A stretch of 64,000 nucleotides of DNA from positions 1-64,000 of the forward strand of contig NZ_VMYE01000007.1 in assembly GCF_007655255.1 (NCBI RefSeq), in the 5' to 3' direction. Shown in pieces: positions 10,811-18,581 of the stretch. The stretch comes from Extensimonas perlucida (GTDB taxonomy: Bacteria > Pseudomonadota > Gammaproteobacteria > Burkholderiales > Burkholderiaceae_C). Position 1 is the stretch's first letter. Each line of letters starts with the position of its first letter. Below the pieces are notes generated by a model. It made no database searches. It was given only the letters and a program-made list of their open reading frames with translations, and had not been told where the DNA came from. The translations under genes were made by a program, and so were the position numbers.

Positions 10811-11269
10811 TCACAGTGGTATCGAATGCGCTCCCGGGCAGCGCTGCAACAGCATAACCATGTCACGAGCCAGGCCCGCATCGCCGGAACGAACAGCAAC
10901 GCCAGCCATGAACCAGTTGCCACAGCGCCAGGGGGTAGCGCCTTGCAAGTGGCGGCACTCCAAGCACAGCCGACGGTCGTCGTCCTCACGGTCACGGGTC
11001 ACCAGCCTATCGGCCAGCTTCTCAGCTTGGGCTTCGTCGGCACCACGCCGCACGAACAGCGCAGCGCGTCGGTTGAACAGCTCTATCTCGCAGGTGTTCC
11101 ATGCGCTGCTGTGTGGCCAGCAATAGCGGTCGGGGTTGAGGGCTGTATCTTTCGCGGCAGGCTGCGACTTTTGCGACTCTGCGACTTTTGTCCCTGCCTG
11201 CACCTCGAAAGTCGCAGAAGTCGCAGGGGGGTAAGAGCGCGCCAGCAGGGTTTGAGGGTCAAACCACAT
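10811..11269 (-). CDS. Phage-island protein with a Cys motif, 152 aa
   Basis: The start MWFDPQTLLARSYPPATSAT and the C-terminal block RRLCLECRHLQGATPWRCGN, with AALFVRRGADEAQAEKLADR before it, match a protein commonly encoded right after the primase in betaproteobacterial islands. The four-cysteine/histidine pattern (CLEC..H..RC) suggests zinc binding. Its ATG overlaps the end of the primase gene by 11 bp, so translation is coupled. Function unknown. Confidence 0.7.
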   Translation of the reverse strand: MWFDPQTLLARSYPPATSATFEVQAGTKVAESQKSQPAAKDTALNPDRYCWPHSSAWNTCEIELFNRRAALFVRRGADEAQAEKLADRLVTRDREDDDRRLCLECRHLQGATPWRCGNWFMAGVAVRSGDAGLARDMVMLLQRCPGAHSIPL

Positions 11270-13706
11270 GGTGATGCACCTCCCACGCCTTGCGCGCCTT
11301 CACGCCGTCAATCTCCGTCCCTGCCGGGCATGCGGTGATGTACCCGGCCTCGACAAGCTGCTCTATCGCCGCCATCAGTCGCGCCTTGTTGCGCAGTTGC
11401 GCAGGGCCAGCGTTGAGAACATCGCGGGTTCGGAATTTGCGCATGCCTCGCGCGTGTAGCCAGTTCGACAGCGCCTCCGCATCCTGCACAGACTGCGGTA
11501 CAGCAGCTGCGCCACGAATACGCAGCGCCTCGGCCAGATACCACTGGATCAGCACGAGGGCGCGCGCCAGGTGGTCAGCAGTAATTTCGCTGGTGCCCAT
11601 GCCGCCCTCAATTGCAGCCAGTACGCCAGCAATGCGGCAGGCGTTTTCTACCGCCTTCGCGGTGCGGTCGCGCAGCTCGCTCAGGTCGTTCCCAGCCGCC
11701 ATCAATGTTTCGAACTGGTTTCCCGCTTGCAGCGCCAATTGACCGGCCTCAGCCGACAGCGGCAGTTCCAGGGGATCAAGTTCTTGCGGGTTTTTCTCCG
11801 ACGTGCGCGGCTCAGTCTCCAGCAGGCCAGACAGCACGGCAAACATGCGTTTGAGCTCGGGCCGGGCCCCTGCCCACTCGAATGCATCAGCGTGCCGCGT
11901 GCCGATAGTGGACGCGGGCCATGCCACCAGACAGCGCGCCAGCAGCCCCTGTCCATTGGCCAGCCGGTCGGACAAGAGTTTGACCATCACGTCCCCTTGC
12001 GCCAGCTGGTGCAAGGCCATGCGTCGCCCGTACAGGATGCCCACGCCATCGCCAGCGCGCACGCGGTCGAAAGGCGCTCCGTCCCACATCTTTGACCAGC
12101 GCGTGATGGTCTTGAGGAAGTTGTCGCCGTTGAGTGCATGCCCGCCAATCAGCAGGCCGCCTTCGTCGCTGAAAAGCGCCACGCTCGGCTGCGCCATGGC
12201 CAGCAGCTTGTAGAGCCCTTCCGCCGTCGGGTCGGTCACAAACCGCAATGGCGCAATGGGTGCAACAGGCTTGTCTCCGACGGCTGCAACCGCATCGCGT
12301 ATCTGCTCGGCGGTGGCCGTGCCTTTCTTGCCCTGGGTGGCAGCGGTACGCGCCGCCTCGGTGGCCTTGCTCCATGCAGCCATATCCGCTTCATGCCGTT
12401 CCATATCCTCCTGATAGGCGGCCATGGCGGTTTTTTCATGGGCCTTTGCCGCTCCGAGAACTACATCATCAACCGCGCTCTTGCGCTCGCCAGACTCGCC
12501 CACGGTCAGCAGGAAGAGCGATAGCGGCTTGCGCTGGCCCCATGGCAGTTGCACATCAAAATGCGCTTGCGCGGCCAGACTGGCAGCGGCCAGCACAGAC
12601 TGGCAGCACAGCGCCAGGGGTGCTTTGACCACTTCGTGAAGAGCTCGCGCAGCGCCACCCAGCACGTCGCCCAGCGCATAAACGGGGTACGCCTCGCCAG
12701 GTGGCAATGGCGCGCGCAGCGGCTCGGGTGCGGTGGTGGCCGGGTCTATGTCGATACCGTGGGCCACGTCCTCCAATGGTGGAAAGACGGGATCAGCCAC
12801 CACGGCCACAGCCGCATCAAAGCACGCCTGCACAGCCCCCAGGCCGGCCCGCTGGTGCAGGTCGTTGAAGTCGGTTTCTGCCTCGTTGCGCTGCTCGCCA
12901 AAGTTAGGTTTTGTCAGGTAGCCACCTACGGCCCTTGCCGCCTCGGTGGCCTTGGTGATGCCCGGATTCTCGTCGGTAAACGCATCATCGTCAGCCGCCA
13001 GGATCAGGCGCAGCTTGGGGTATTTGCTGTGCAATGCCTGGGCCACTTCCAGCAGGTTGCCCGCGTTCATTGCGCACGCTACGGCATGGCCGGTGGCCTC
13101 ATGGATGCTGGCCCCGGTGGCAAAGCCCTCGCATACGATCAGCACGCCCTTAGGCTTACCGATGCCAAAGTAGCAGCCCTTGATGCGCCCGCCCGGCTGA
13201 AAGCGCTTGTCCCCCTCCGGGCCGATGGCTTGCAGGCTGTGCAAAGTGGTTGACGCATCGCGCAGCGGGATAAGAAGCGCCTCGCCCTCGGCCTTGATGC
13301 CGTGGGGTTGAATACCCTTGCGCACCAGGTAGGGATGATCTGCCGGGGCCGGTAGCGCGGCTTCCCAGCGCTGCGCCGCCGCCGTCGCTGCATCGTGCTG
13401 GCGCTGGGTCTTGTCGGCTTCGCGCTGCTGGGCAATGGCCTGCATGCGCTGGTGGTGGGCGCTGCGTTCGGCCTGGGTCATGGCCTGGGTGTCCTTGCTG
13501 CACCAGGTCTGCGATAGACCGCTGCGCCAGCAGCCAAAAGCGCCCGCCGGAACGTCGCCATCGTCGTGCAAGACATACCAGCCCGATTGATCCATGCGCT
13601 TGCCGTTGGTGCTGAATCGGTACAGCGTGCCGTCGCCGTGGATCACCTCGGGCACGGGCAGGCCAGCACCTGCAATGGCTTGTTGGAATTGTTCGGATGC
13701 GATCAC
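11259..13706 (-). CDS. Toprim/DUF3987 replication protein (primase-helicase-like)
   Basis: An 815-residue protein probably needed for replication of the island. The N-terminal half resembles the Toprim primase region of P4-type satellites (WSYVL-like region WYVLHDDGDVPAG, then LIVCEGFATGASIHEATGHA and LILAADDDAF). The C-terminal half is of the DUF3987 type, with a Walker A-like TVGESGERKSAVDD and Walker B-like VALFSDEGG. The GTG at 13706 overlaps the stop of the preceding gene (GTGA) and has a G-rich ribosome site; the longer frame upstream is rejected. It is the largest gene of the island. Confidence 0.85.
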   Translation of the reverse strand: MIASEQFQQAIAGAGLPVPEVIHGDGTLYRFSTNGKRMDQSGWYVLHDDGDVPAGAFGCWRSGLSQTWCSKDTQAMTQAERSAHHQRMQAIAQQREADKTQRQHDAATAAAQRWEAALPAPADHPYLVRKGIQPHGIKAEGEALLIPLRDASTTLHSLQAIGPEGDKRFQPGGRIKGCYFGIGKPKGVLIVCEGFATGASIHEATGHAVACAMNAGNLLEVAQALHSKYPKLRLILAADDDAFTDENPGITKATEAARAVGGYLTKPNFGEQRNEAETDFNDLHQRAGLGAVQACFDAAVAVVADPVFPPLEDVAHGIDIDPATTAPEPLRAPLPPGEAYPVYALGDVLGGAARALHEVVKAPLALCCQSVLAAASLAAQAHFDVQLPWGQRKPLSLFLLTVGESGERKSAVDDVVLGAAKAHEKTAMAAYQEDMERHEADMAAWSKATEAARTAATQGKKGTATAEQIRDAVAAVGDKPVAPIAPLRFVTDPTAEGLYKLLAMAQPSVALFSDEGGLLIGGHALNGDNFLKTITRWSKMWDGAPFDRVRAGDGVGILYGRRMALHQLAQGDVMVKLLSDRLANGQGLLARCLVAWPASTIGTRHADAFEWAGARPELKRMFAVLSGLLETEPRTSEKNPQELDPLELPLSAEAGQLALQAGNQFETLMAAGNDLSELRDRTAKAVENACRIAGVLAAIEGGMGTSEITADHLARALVLIQWYLAEALRIRGAAAVPQSVQDAEALSNWLHARGMRKFRTRDVLNAGPAQLRNKARLMAAIEQLVEAGYITACPAGTEIDGVKARKAWEVHHHVV

Positions 13707-13954
13707 AGCCGCCCCCCAATCTGCGCCAGAAACAGCGCGGCATCGTGCAAGCTGGGCAGGTAGCGCACCAGCCCCCAGCGCTCGGCCCAATAGGTGGTTG
13801 TGCCGTCCTTGGACGTGACGCTGTGCAGGTGGTGGCCTTGCTGCGCGTAGGCGCTGCGAAGGGCGTGAAAATCCGTGTCCCTAGCGGTAGACTGTGCGGT
13901 GTTTGGGGCGCTCGATTCTGCTATGGTGGGGTCGGGCGTTTTCTTTGTGGTCAT
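13703..13954 (-). CDS. Small phage-island protein, 83 aa
   Basis: An 83-residue protein with HALRSAYAQQGHHLH and TTYWAERWGLVRYLPSL and the end FLAQIGGRL, a pattern I recognise from short proteins encoded before the primase in related islands. GGGAGGG precedes the ATG at 13954. It overlaps both neighbours by 4 bp (ATGA upstream, GTGA downstream), which shows a tightly coupled operon. Function unknown. Confidence 0.7.
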   Translation of the reverse strand: MTTKKTPDPTIAESSAPNTAQSTARDTDFHALRSAYAQQGHHLHSVTSKDGTTTYWAERWGLVRYLPSLHDAALFLAQIGGRL

Positions 13955-14238
13955 TGCACGCCCTCCCACTGCTTTGCCAGCGCCAGCAGCTTTTGCTGTG
14001 AACGTCGCTCGCGGCTTTTGGCATTGCGCAGGTGCTGGTATTCGCCAGCCGTTGCGGCCATCATGGCTTTCCAGTTGGCATCGCCCCGCGCAAGGTCGGT
14101 GTGCTGGTGGCCGGTGGAATTGCGCCAGGTGGTGTACCCGCCGCGCAGCAGCTCTTTGCAGTGCTGGGTGTGGGCTACGGCCTGGGTGTAGTGGATGGCG
14201 GCTTGCGCAAGTGCGAGAAGGTCTTGGGGCTTGGTCAT
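13951..14238 (-). CDS. Small phage-island protein, 95 aa
   Basis: A 95-residue, helix-rich basic protein starting MTKPQDLLALAQAAIHY, with LLRGGYTTWRNSTGHQHTD in the middle. I recognise no family. The ATG at 14238 has GAGAGGG in front, and its stop overlaps the next start by 4 bp. It lies between the AlpA-like gene and the primase operon, so it likely belongs to the early replication operon. Confidence 0.6.
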   Translation of the reverse strand: MTKPQDLLALAQAAIHYTQAVAHTQHCKELLRGGYTTWRNSTGHQHTDLARGDANWKAMMAATAGEYQHLRNAKSRERRSQQKLLALAKQWEGVQ

Positions 14239-14248
14239 GGTCGCCCTC

Positions 14249-14497
14249 TCAAACCGTCGCAAGTTGATCTACCCGCTTGGCATGCAGGCGGTTCACCAGC
14301 TCGCGGATTTCCTCATCAGACTGGCCTGCGATGCGGGCCCGGACAATGGCCTTCACTTCGTAATCAGGCCACGCCTTGGCGCGCTGCCCAATGGCTACGG
14401 GTTTTGTCCAAAGCCCGTCCCGGATGCGGTTGTAAATGCTGGTGTTGCTGCGGTCGCCTGATTCAGCTTTGCAGGCGTCGATTCTCCAAAGTGCCAT
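14249..14497 (-). CDS. AlpA-like regulator / excisionase
   Basis: An 82-residue DNA-binding protein. It has TSIYNRIRDGLWTKPVAIGQRA followed by WPDYEVKAIVRARIAGQSDEE, the pattern of AlpA-type phage regulators, which act as activators of early genes and often as excisionases. AAAGGA precedes the ATG at 14497 by 9 nt; an ATG six codons earlier is possible. The palindromic motif array at 14602-14651 lies just upstream and is a natural binding site. It heads the operon leading to the primase. Confidence 0.75.
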   Translation of the reverse strand: MALWRIDACKAESGDRSNTSIYNRIRDGLWTKPVAIGQRAKAWPDYEVKAIVRARIAGQSDEEIRELVNRLHAKRVDQLATV

Positions 14498-14601
14498 TGC
14501 TGCCCATCCTTTCACGGCATTGGTTGCCGGTGTTTCGATGGGTGGCAGTTTGGTTTTTTTGGCTTGATGTTTGAAGCCTGTCAGGCGGTATGGTGCAGGC
14601 T

Positions 14602-14651
14602 CTGCCGGTAGACCCTACACCCTACCGGCAGAACCTACGCTTTGCCGGTAG
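14602..14651. repeat. Three TTGCCGGTAG motifs at exact 20-bp spacing
   Basis: CTGCCGGTAG (14602-14611), its inverse CTACCGGCAG (14622-14631) and TTGCCGGTAG (14642-14651) start exactly 20 bp apart. The first two form a 10-bp inverted repeat. They lie upstream of the AlpA-like gene and overlap the end of the gene at 14635-15090. They could be operators of that promoter or iterons of a replication origin. Confidence 0.55.
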
Positions 14652-15090
14652 AGCGTAATTTTTTCCACTCACCCACCCATTTCCGAATGGTGCGCCATGA
14701 CATCGGAACAAGCTTTAATTCATGGATGGTGTCAGCAGCCACGTCTAGTATCTTCGGCGGGTTCTTGTCCAGCCAAGCAAATACGTCTTGCTGCATGGCG
14801 CGGTTTTCCGCGTGGGCAGCACTCGCTCCTGCCTTGGCCAAGGTTTTTTTCCCTTCCTCAAATGCTTTAGGAATCAGGTCAGCCAGCACCGACGATTGTT
14901 CTCGTCTGAGTTCCATCACGGACTTGGCCATCTGTGAAAAAACCCTCGATTCTGCAAGTCTGAGCGCAAGTTCTGAACGACTTAGGTTGCTCGCGTTGAT
15001 TGCTGCAAGCTCCTTAGCCAGTCTTTTTTCAACGGCTTCTTTGAGTTCTTCTGCCGTCACCTCGTCAAAGTCTTCGTCTTCCTGAGTCAT
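14635..15090 (-). CDS. Hypothetical phage-island protein, 151 aa
   Basis: A charged helical protein with an acidic start (MTQEDEDFDEVTAEELKEAV), a probable coiled coil through residue 100, and a basic C-terminus, PMSWRTIRKWVGEWKKL, that resembles a helix-turn-helix recognition helix. It may bind DNA, perhaps the motif array that overlaps its last codons. It lies between the integrase and the AlpA-like gene. I recognise no family. Confidence 0.6.
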   Translation of the reverse strand: MTQEDEDFDEVTAEELKEAVEKRLAKELAAINASNLSRSELALRLAESRVFSQMAKSVMELRREQSSVLADLIPKAFEEGKKTLAKAGASAAHAENRAMQQDVFAWLDKNPPKILDVAADTIHELKLVPMSWRTIRKWVGEWKKLRSTGKA

Positions 15091-15188
15091 TGCTTCCCTG
15101 TCTCGCTGCCCCGAAAAGAGGCCAGCGCCGCCGGGTCAGGGTGCCCCGGTTGTCCCCCGTCGGGTAAGGCGTGGCGTCAAACTGTTGT

Positions 15189-16427
15189 CTATGCCCGCTT
15201 GAGTTGCACCACGTCAGCACCTGCGGCCAGCTTGTCCAGGTAGTCCGCCCAGCGCTGCATCATGGTCTGGCGCTGCTTCAGGTAGGTGGTGCGGTTGTAG
15301 GCGCGCCCGTTGGCATCGCGCACGGCATGGGCCAATTGCGCCTCAATCACCAGCGGATCACATTCCAGCCGCTCGGCCAGCATGGTGCGTGCCGTCGCCC
15401 GGAAACCGTGCCAAGTCTGAATGTCGGGCGTGTAGCCCATGGATATCAGCGCTGTGCGCACCGAGTTTTCAGATATGGGCTTGCTGCGCTGGCGCTCTCC
15501 GGGGAACACCAGTCCGGTTGATTCCGTGTAGGGCTTCAGGACTTCCAGTATCTGCACGGCCTGGGTGGGCAGGGGGACAAGGTGAGGCTGTCCGTTTTCC
15601 TTGCCGTCCTTGGTGCGCTTCATGCGCGCAGCGGGGATCGTCCACAGCGCTGCCTCCAGGTCGATTTCTGCCCAGCTCGCGCCGCGCAGTTCGCCGGGGC
15701 GCTGGAACAACAGTGGAGCAAGTTTCAACGCCGCCCGAACCACAGGCCCACCCTTGTAACCCTTGATGGCGCGCAGCAGTTCGCCCAGCCGCTCGGGGTC
15801 GGTGATAGCAGCAAAGTGCGTTCCCCGGTAGGGGGCCAATGCGCCTTTCAGGTCGCCGGTAATGTCCCTGTTCACTCTGCCCGTGGCTACCCCGTAGCGC
15901 CACACTTGCCGCGCCAGCATCAGGCCACGGTCAGCAGTTTCTACAGCGCCGCGTTCCTCGATCTTGCGCAGCGTTGCCAGCAGCTCCACGGGTTCGATAT
16001 CGGCCAGCCGCCGATCCCCCAGCCACGGGAACAGGTCACGCTCAAACTGGCGCTTTGCCCGCACTGCATGGGCTTCGCTCCATTGGGGTTCCTGCTTTTC
16101 GTACCACTCCAGGGCCACCACTTTGAAGCTGTCGCCTGCCGGGTTCATTGCTTTGAGCCTCTCTACCTTCCGGGCTTGAATGGGGTCTTGTCCCTCGGCT
16201 TTTTGCAACTTGGCAGCATCCCGCGCCCGTCGCGCCGCAGTCAGCCCCACAGCCGGATAGCTGCCCAGCGCCAGCCGGGTTTCCTTGCCGTCACGGTAGA
16301 TTTTCTGGAACCAGCGCTTGGAACCCGCCGGACTGATCTCCAGATACAGCCCTGCGCTATCGGTCAGGCGCTCCCGCTTCTTGTCGGGTGGGCAGGTGGC
16401 ATTGCGGCACTGGGCGTCGGTCAGCAT
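15189..16427 (-). CDS. P4-type tyrosine integrase
   Basis: A 412-residue site-specific recombinase that would insert and excise the island at the 3' end of ssrA. The N-terminus is the DUF4102 arm-binding domain (LTDSAGLYLEISPAGSKRW), followed by the SAM-like core-binding domain and the catalytic domain. The catalytic residues are visible: Arg in RPGELRGASW, His/Arg in WHGFRATARTM, His in LAHAVRD and the nucleophile Tyr in NRTTYLKQR. Its start faces ssrA, and four TGTTCCCCG arm-type motifs lie in its promoter region. Confidence 0.92.
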   Translation of the reverse strand: MLTDAQCRNATCPPDKKRERLTDSAGLYLEISPAGSKRWFQKIYRDGKETRLALGSYPAVGLTAARRARDAAKLQKAEGQDPIQARKVERLKAMNPAGDSFKVVALEWYEKQEPQWSEAHAVRAKRQFERDLFPWLGDRRLADIEPVELLATLRKIEERGAVETADRGLMLARQVWRYGVATGRVNRDITGDLKGALAPYRGTHFAAITDPERLGELLRAIKGYKGGPVVRAALKLAPLLFQRPGELRGASWAEIDLEAALWTIPAARMKRTKDGKENGQPHLVPLPTQAVQILEVLKPYTESTGLVFPGERQRSKPISENSVRTALISMGYTPDIQTWHGFRATARTMLAERLECDPLVIEAQLAHAVRDANGRAYNRTTYLKQRQTMMQRWADYLDKLAAGADVVQLKRA

Positions 16428-16443
16428 GGGGCGTTTCCTGGGG

Positions 16444-16521
16444 TGTTCCCCGCTCTTGGCAGGGCAGTTGTTCCCCGCCTACCGGGGTAAAACAGGTTTT
16501 GTTCCCCGATATGTTCCCCGC
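16444..16521 (+). repeat. Right-end arm-type repeats
   Basis: TGTTCCCCG occurs at 16444-16452, 16469-16477, 16500-16508 and 16512-16520. The last two form the 24-bp block (16498-16521) that recurs at the left end (5129-5152) with two mismatches and in the same orientation. They lie between the integrase start and the core site, as arm-type sites usually do, and may let the integrase repress its own promoter. Confidence 0.65.
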
Positions 16522-16589
16522 TCACGGTTTGGCTGTCAATGGTTACCGCTGTCTGTCCCTGCTGCGTAAGTACCTGATTTACCAATGAA

Positions 16590-16623
16590 AAAGGCCGCCA
16601 GGTGGTGTTCCTTGGCGGCCTTT
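16590..16623 (-). terminator. Terminator of ssrA, supplied by the island
   Basis: AAAGGCCGCCA (16590-16600) and TGGCGGCCTTT (16613-16623) form an 11-bp stem with a 12-nt loop and a T-run on the minus strand. It lies 11 bp after the 3' end of ssrA, on the island side of the core, and so would replace the terminator that the insertion moved to 5022-5049. Confidence 0.8.
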
Positions 16624-16634
16624 GTTTTGGTGGA

Positions 16635-17021
16635 TGGTGGAGCTGGCGGGAGTTGAACCCGCGTCCGCAAGCCTTCTTCGAGCAGATCTACATGTTTAGC
16701 GCGCTGTTTTGATTCTCGCCGCCGGTATCGCGCAGGCGCACGCTGCACCGGTTGCCAGTACCCTTGAATCTCGTTGCGGCCCAAGGTACCCGGGGCGCAA
16801 CCAGCCTATGTGAATGCCCTTGCAGCCTGGAGGCTCTGAATTTTCAGAGCCCCCTTGCCCAGCCCATAGGCCAACTGTTGCAAGGCTCGCTAGCAATTAA
16901 GCAGCGAGTGCGAAACGTTCGTCGTTTGCAGTTACTTTGTTGAATCGAGATTTACGAGCGTGACTCAAGCTCGACATGCACCGCACCGATTCCGAACCCG
17001 CGTCGAAACCAGGACAGCCCC
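16635..17021 (-). ncRNA. ssrA: Transfer-messenger RNA (tmRNA)
   Basis: A 387-nt RNA that rescues stalled ribosomes. The 5' end GGGGCTGTCC and the 3' end with GTTCAACTCCCGCC and a final CCA form the tRNA-like domain. The tag reading frame lies at 16929-16897 and encodes ANDERFALAA and a stop, a typical betaproteobacterial tag. The gene is intact because the island restores its 3' end. It is transcribed towards the island. Confidence 0.95.
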
Positions 17022-17034
17022 TAGGCACGCTATT

Positions 17035-17700
17035 TTAGGCTGTTGCCAGCAATTGCAAGAGCTCGGTGGGCAAATTTATCTGCGCCTGCGCGCCCCATTG
17101 TTGCAGGTCTGTCTGGGGGCCGAGGTAGCCGTAACAGGCCGCGACGGTGCCCATGCCGGCGGCGCGGCCGGCGGCGATGTCGCGTGCGTCGTCGCCCACA
17201 TAGATGCACTGCGCTGGCGCGATCTGCAGCCTGGTGGCGGCTTCTAGCAGCGGTGCGGGGTGCGGCTTGGCGTGGGGAGTGGTGTCGCCGCTGACGATGG
17301 CGCCGGCGCTCGCGAACAAGGGCAGGGCGCGGGTCAGCGGCTCCGTGAAGCGCGCGATCTTGTTCGTGACCACACCCCAGGCGAGGCCGCGTTGCTGCAG
17401 TTGGTGGATCAATTCGGGTACGCCGGCAAAGACTTCGGTGTGGTGGTTCAGGCAGGCTTCGTAGGCACAGAAGAATTCTTCGCGCAGCTTGTCGAAGTCC
17501 GGGTGTTCTGGGCCTATGCCGAAGGCCTCGCCGAGCATGCCGCGCGCGCCTGCGCCCGCCAGGGGGCGGTAGCGTGCGAGCGCCAGCGCGGGCAGGCCGC
17601 GCCGGGTGCGCATCTGGTTGGCGGCGGCGCCGAGGTCCGGGGCGCTGTCGATCAGGGTGCCGTCGAGGTCGAACAGGACGGCGCGGACGTTGCAGAACAT
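17035..17700 (-). CDS. gph: Phosphoglycolate phosphatase
   Basis: A 221-residue HAD-superfamily hydrolase that dephosphorylates 2-phosphoglycolate, a product of DNA repair and oxygenase reactions. HAD motif I is LFDLDGTLIDS near the N-terminus, motif II lies at VVTNK, and motif III/IV at KPHPAPLL and YVGDDARDI. The ATG at 17700 is chosen so that motif I sits at residues 8-18; the frame extends nine codons further. It lies 42 bp downstream of ubiG, a common arrangement in this family of bacteria. Confidence 0.88.
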   Translation of the reverse strand: MFCNVRAVLFDLDGTLIDSAPDLGAAANQMRTRRGLPALALARYRPLAGAGARGMLGEAFGIGPEHPDFDKLREEFFCAYEACLNHHTEVFAGVPELIHQLQQRGLAWGVVTNKIARFTEPLTRALPLFASAGAIVSGDTTPHAKPHPAPLLEAATRLQIAPAQCIYVGDDARDIAAGRAAGMGTVAACYGYLGPQTDLQQWGAQAQINLPTELLQLLATA

Positions 17701-17742
17701 GAGCGTGGGCGGTGCGAGGGCGGGCAAGAGCGCATCAAGTGC

Positions 17743-18459
17743 TCAAGCACCAAGACTGCGCCGCGTGGCCATGAGGTAGTTGACGCTGGTGTCGTGGCTC
17801 AGACAGTAGCGGCGTGTGAGCGGGTTGTATTCGAGCCCGCGCTCCTGCACGACCTCGAGGCCGGCGGCGCGAGCGAAGGCGGCGAGCTCGCTCGGGCGGA
17901 TGAAGCGCGCGTATTCGTGGGTGCCGCGTGGCAGCAGCTTGAGCAGGTATTCGGCACCCACGATGGCGAACAAGAATGCCTTGGGATTGCGGTGGATGGT
18001 GGAAAAGAACACCCAGCCGCCCGGGCGCACGAGCGTGGCGCAGGCGCGCACGACCGAGGCTGGGTCGGGCACGTGCTCGAGCATTTCCATGCAGGTCACG
18101 ATGTCGAAGCTCTCGGGCTGCTCTTGCGCGAGCGCCTCGGCGCTGACTTCGCGGTAGCGGATGTGGGGTGTGCTGGCTTCGAGTGCGTGCAGCTGCGCCA
18201 CGCGCAGGGCCTTGGTGGACAGGTCTATGCCCGTGACCTGCGCGCCCTTGCGCGCCATGGCATCGGCCAGGATGCCGCCGCCGCAGCCGACGTCGAGCAC
18301 ATGCTGGTCTTGCAAGCGGGCCAGGCCGTCTATCCACCCGAGGCGCAGGGGGTTGATCTGGTGCAGCGGGCGAAACTCGCTCTCAGGGTCCCACCAGCGG
18401 TGGGCCAGCTCGGAAAACTTGGCCAATTCGGCCGGGTCGGCGTTCACGGTGGTGTTCAT
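17743..18459 (-). CDS. ubiG: Ubiquinone biosynthesis O-methyltransferase UbiG
   Basis: A 238-residue SAM-dependent methyltransferase for both O-methylations of ubiquinone synthesis. It begins [19 protein letters not shown], has the family motif [10 protein letters not shown], the SAM loop LDVGCGGGI, and [11 protein letters not shown] and [12 protein letters not shown], all typical of UbiG. The ATG at 18459 gives the usual length; the frame continues far upstream without a plausible product. It is followed by gph. Confidence 0.92.
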   Translation of the reverse strand: MNTTVNADPAELAKFSELAHRWWDPESEFRPLHQINPLRLGWIDGLARLQDQHVLDVGCGGGILADAMARKGAQVTGIDLSTKALRVAQLHALEASTPHIRYREVSAEALAQEQPESFDIVTCMEMLEHVPDPASVVRACATLVRPGGWVFFSTIHRNPKAFLFAIVGAEYLLKLLPRGTHEYARFIRPSELAAFARAAGLEVVQERGLEYNPLTRRYCLSHDTSVNYLMATRRSLGA

Positions 18460-18581
18460 GGGGCAAAAGACAAAAACTGCGAAACAATGCCGCGAATGGT
18501 AGCCGCTCGCGGCCGCCAGTGTGCCCCAGGCGGAGCAGCGCTTGTGCCGCGCCAGGCAAGCCACGGGTAGATCGCGGCAGA

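Larger units (their letters stand above)
5054..16648. mobile_element. ssrA-integrated satellite-like genomic island, ~11.6 kb
   Basis: The element is bounded on the right by the 3' end of ssrA and on the left by its degenerate copy. It carries a P4-type integrase beside ssrA, an AlpA-like regulator, a Toprim/DUF3987 replication protein and about ten small phage-type genes, nearly all on the minus strand. Three plus-strand genes (8178-10743) look like cargo. There are no capsid, tail or terminase genes and no conjugation genes, so it is a satellite or integrative island that would depend on a helper or spread passively. Its base composition lies between the AT-richer ptx block and the GC-rich core. 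Confidence 0.8.
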
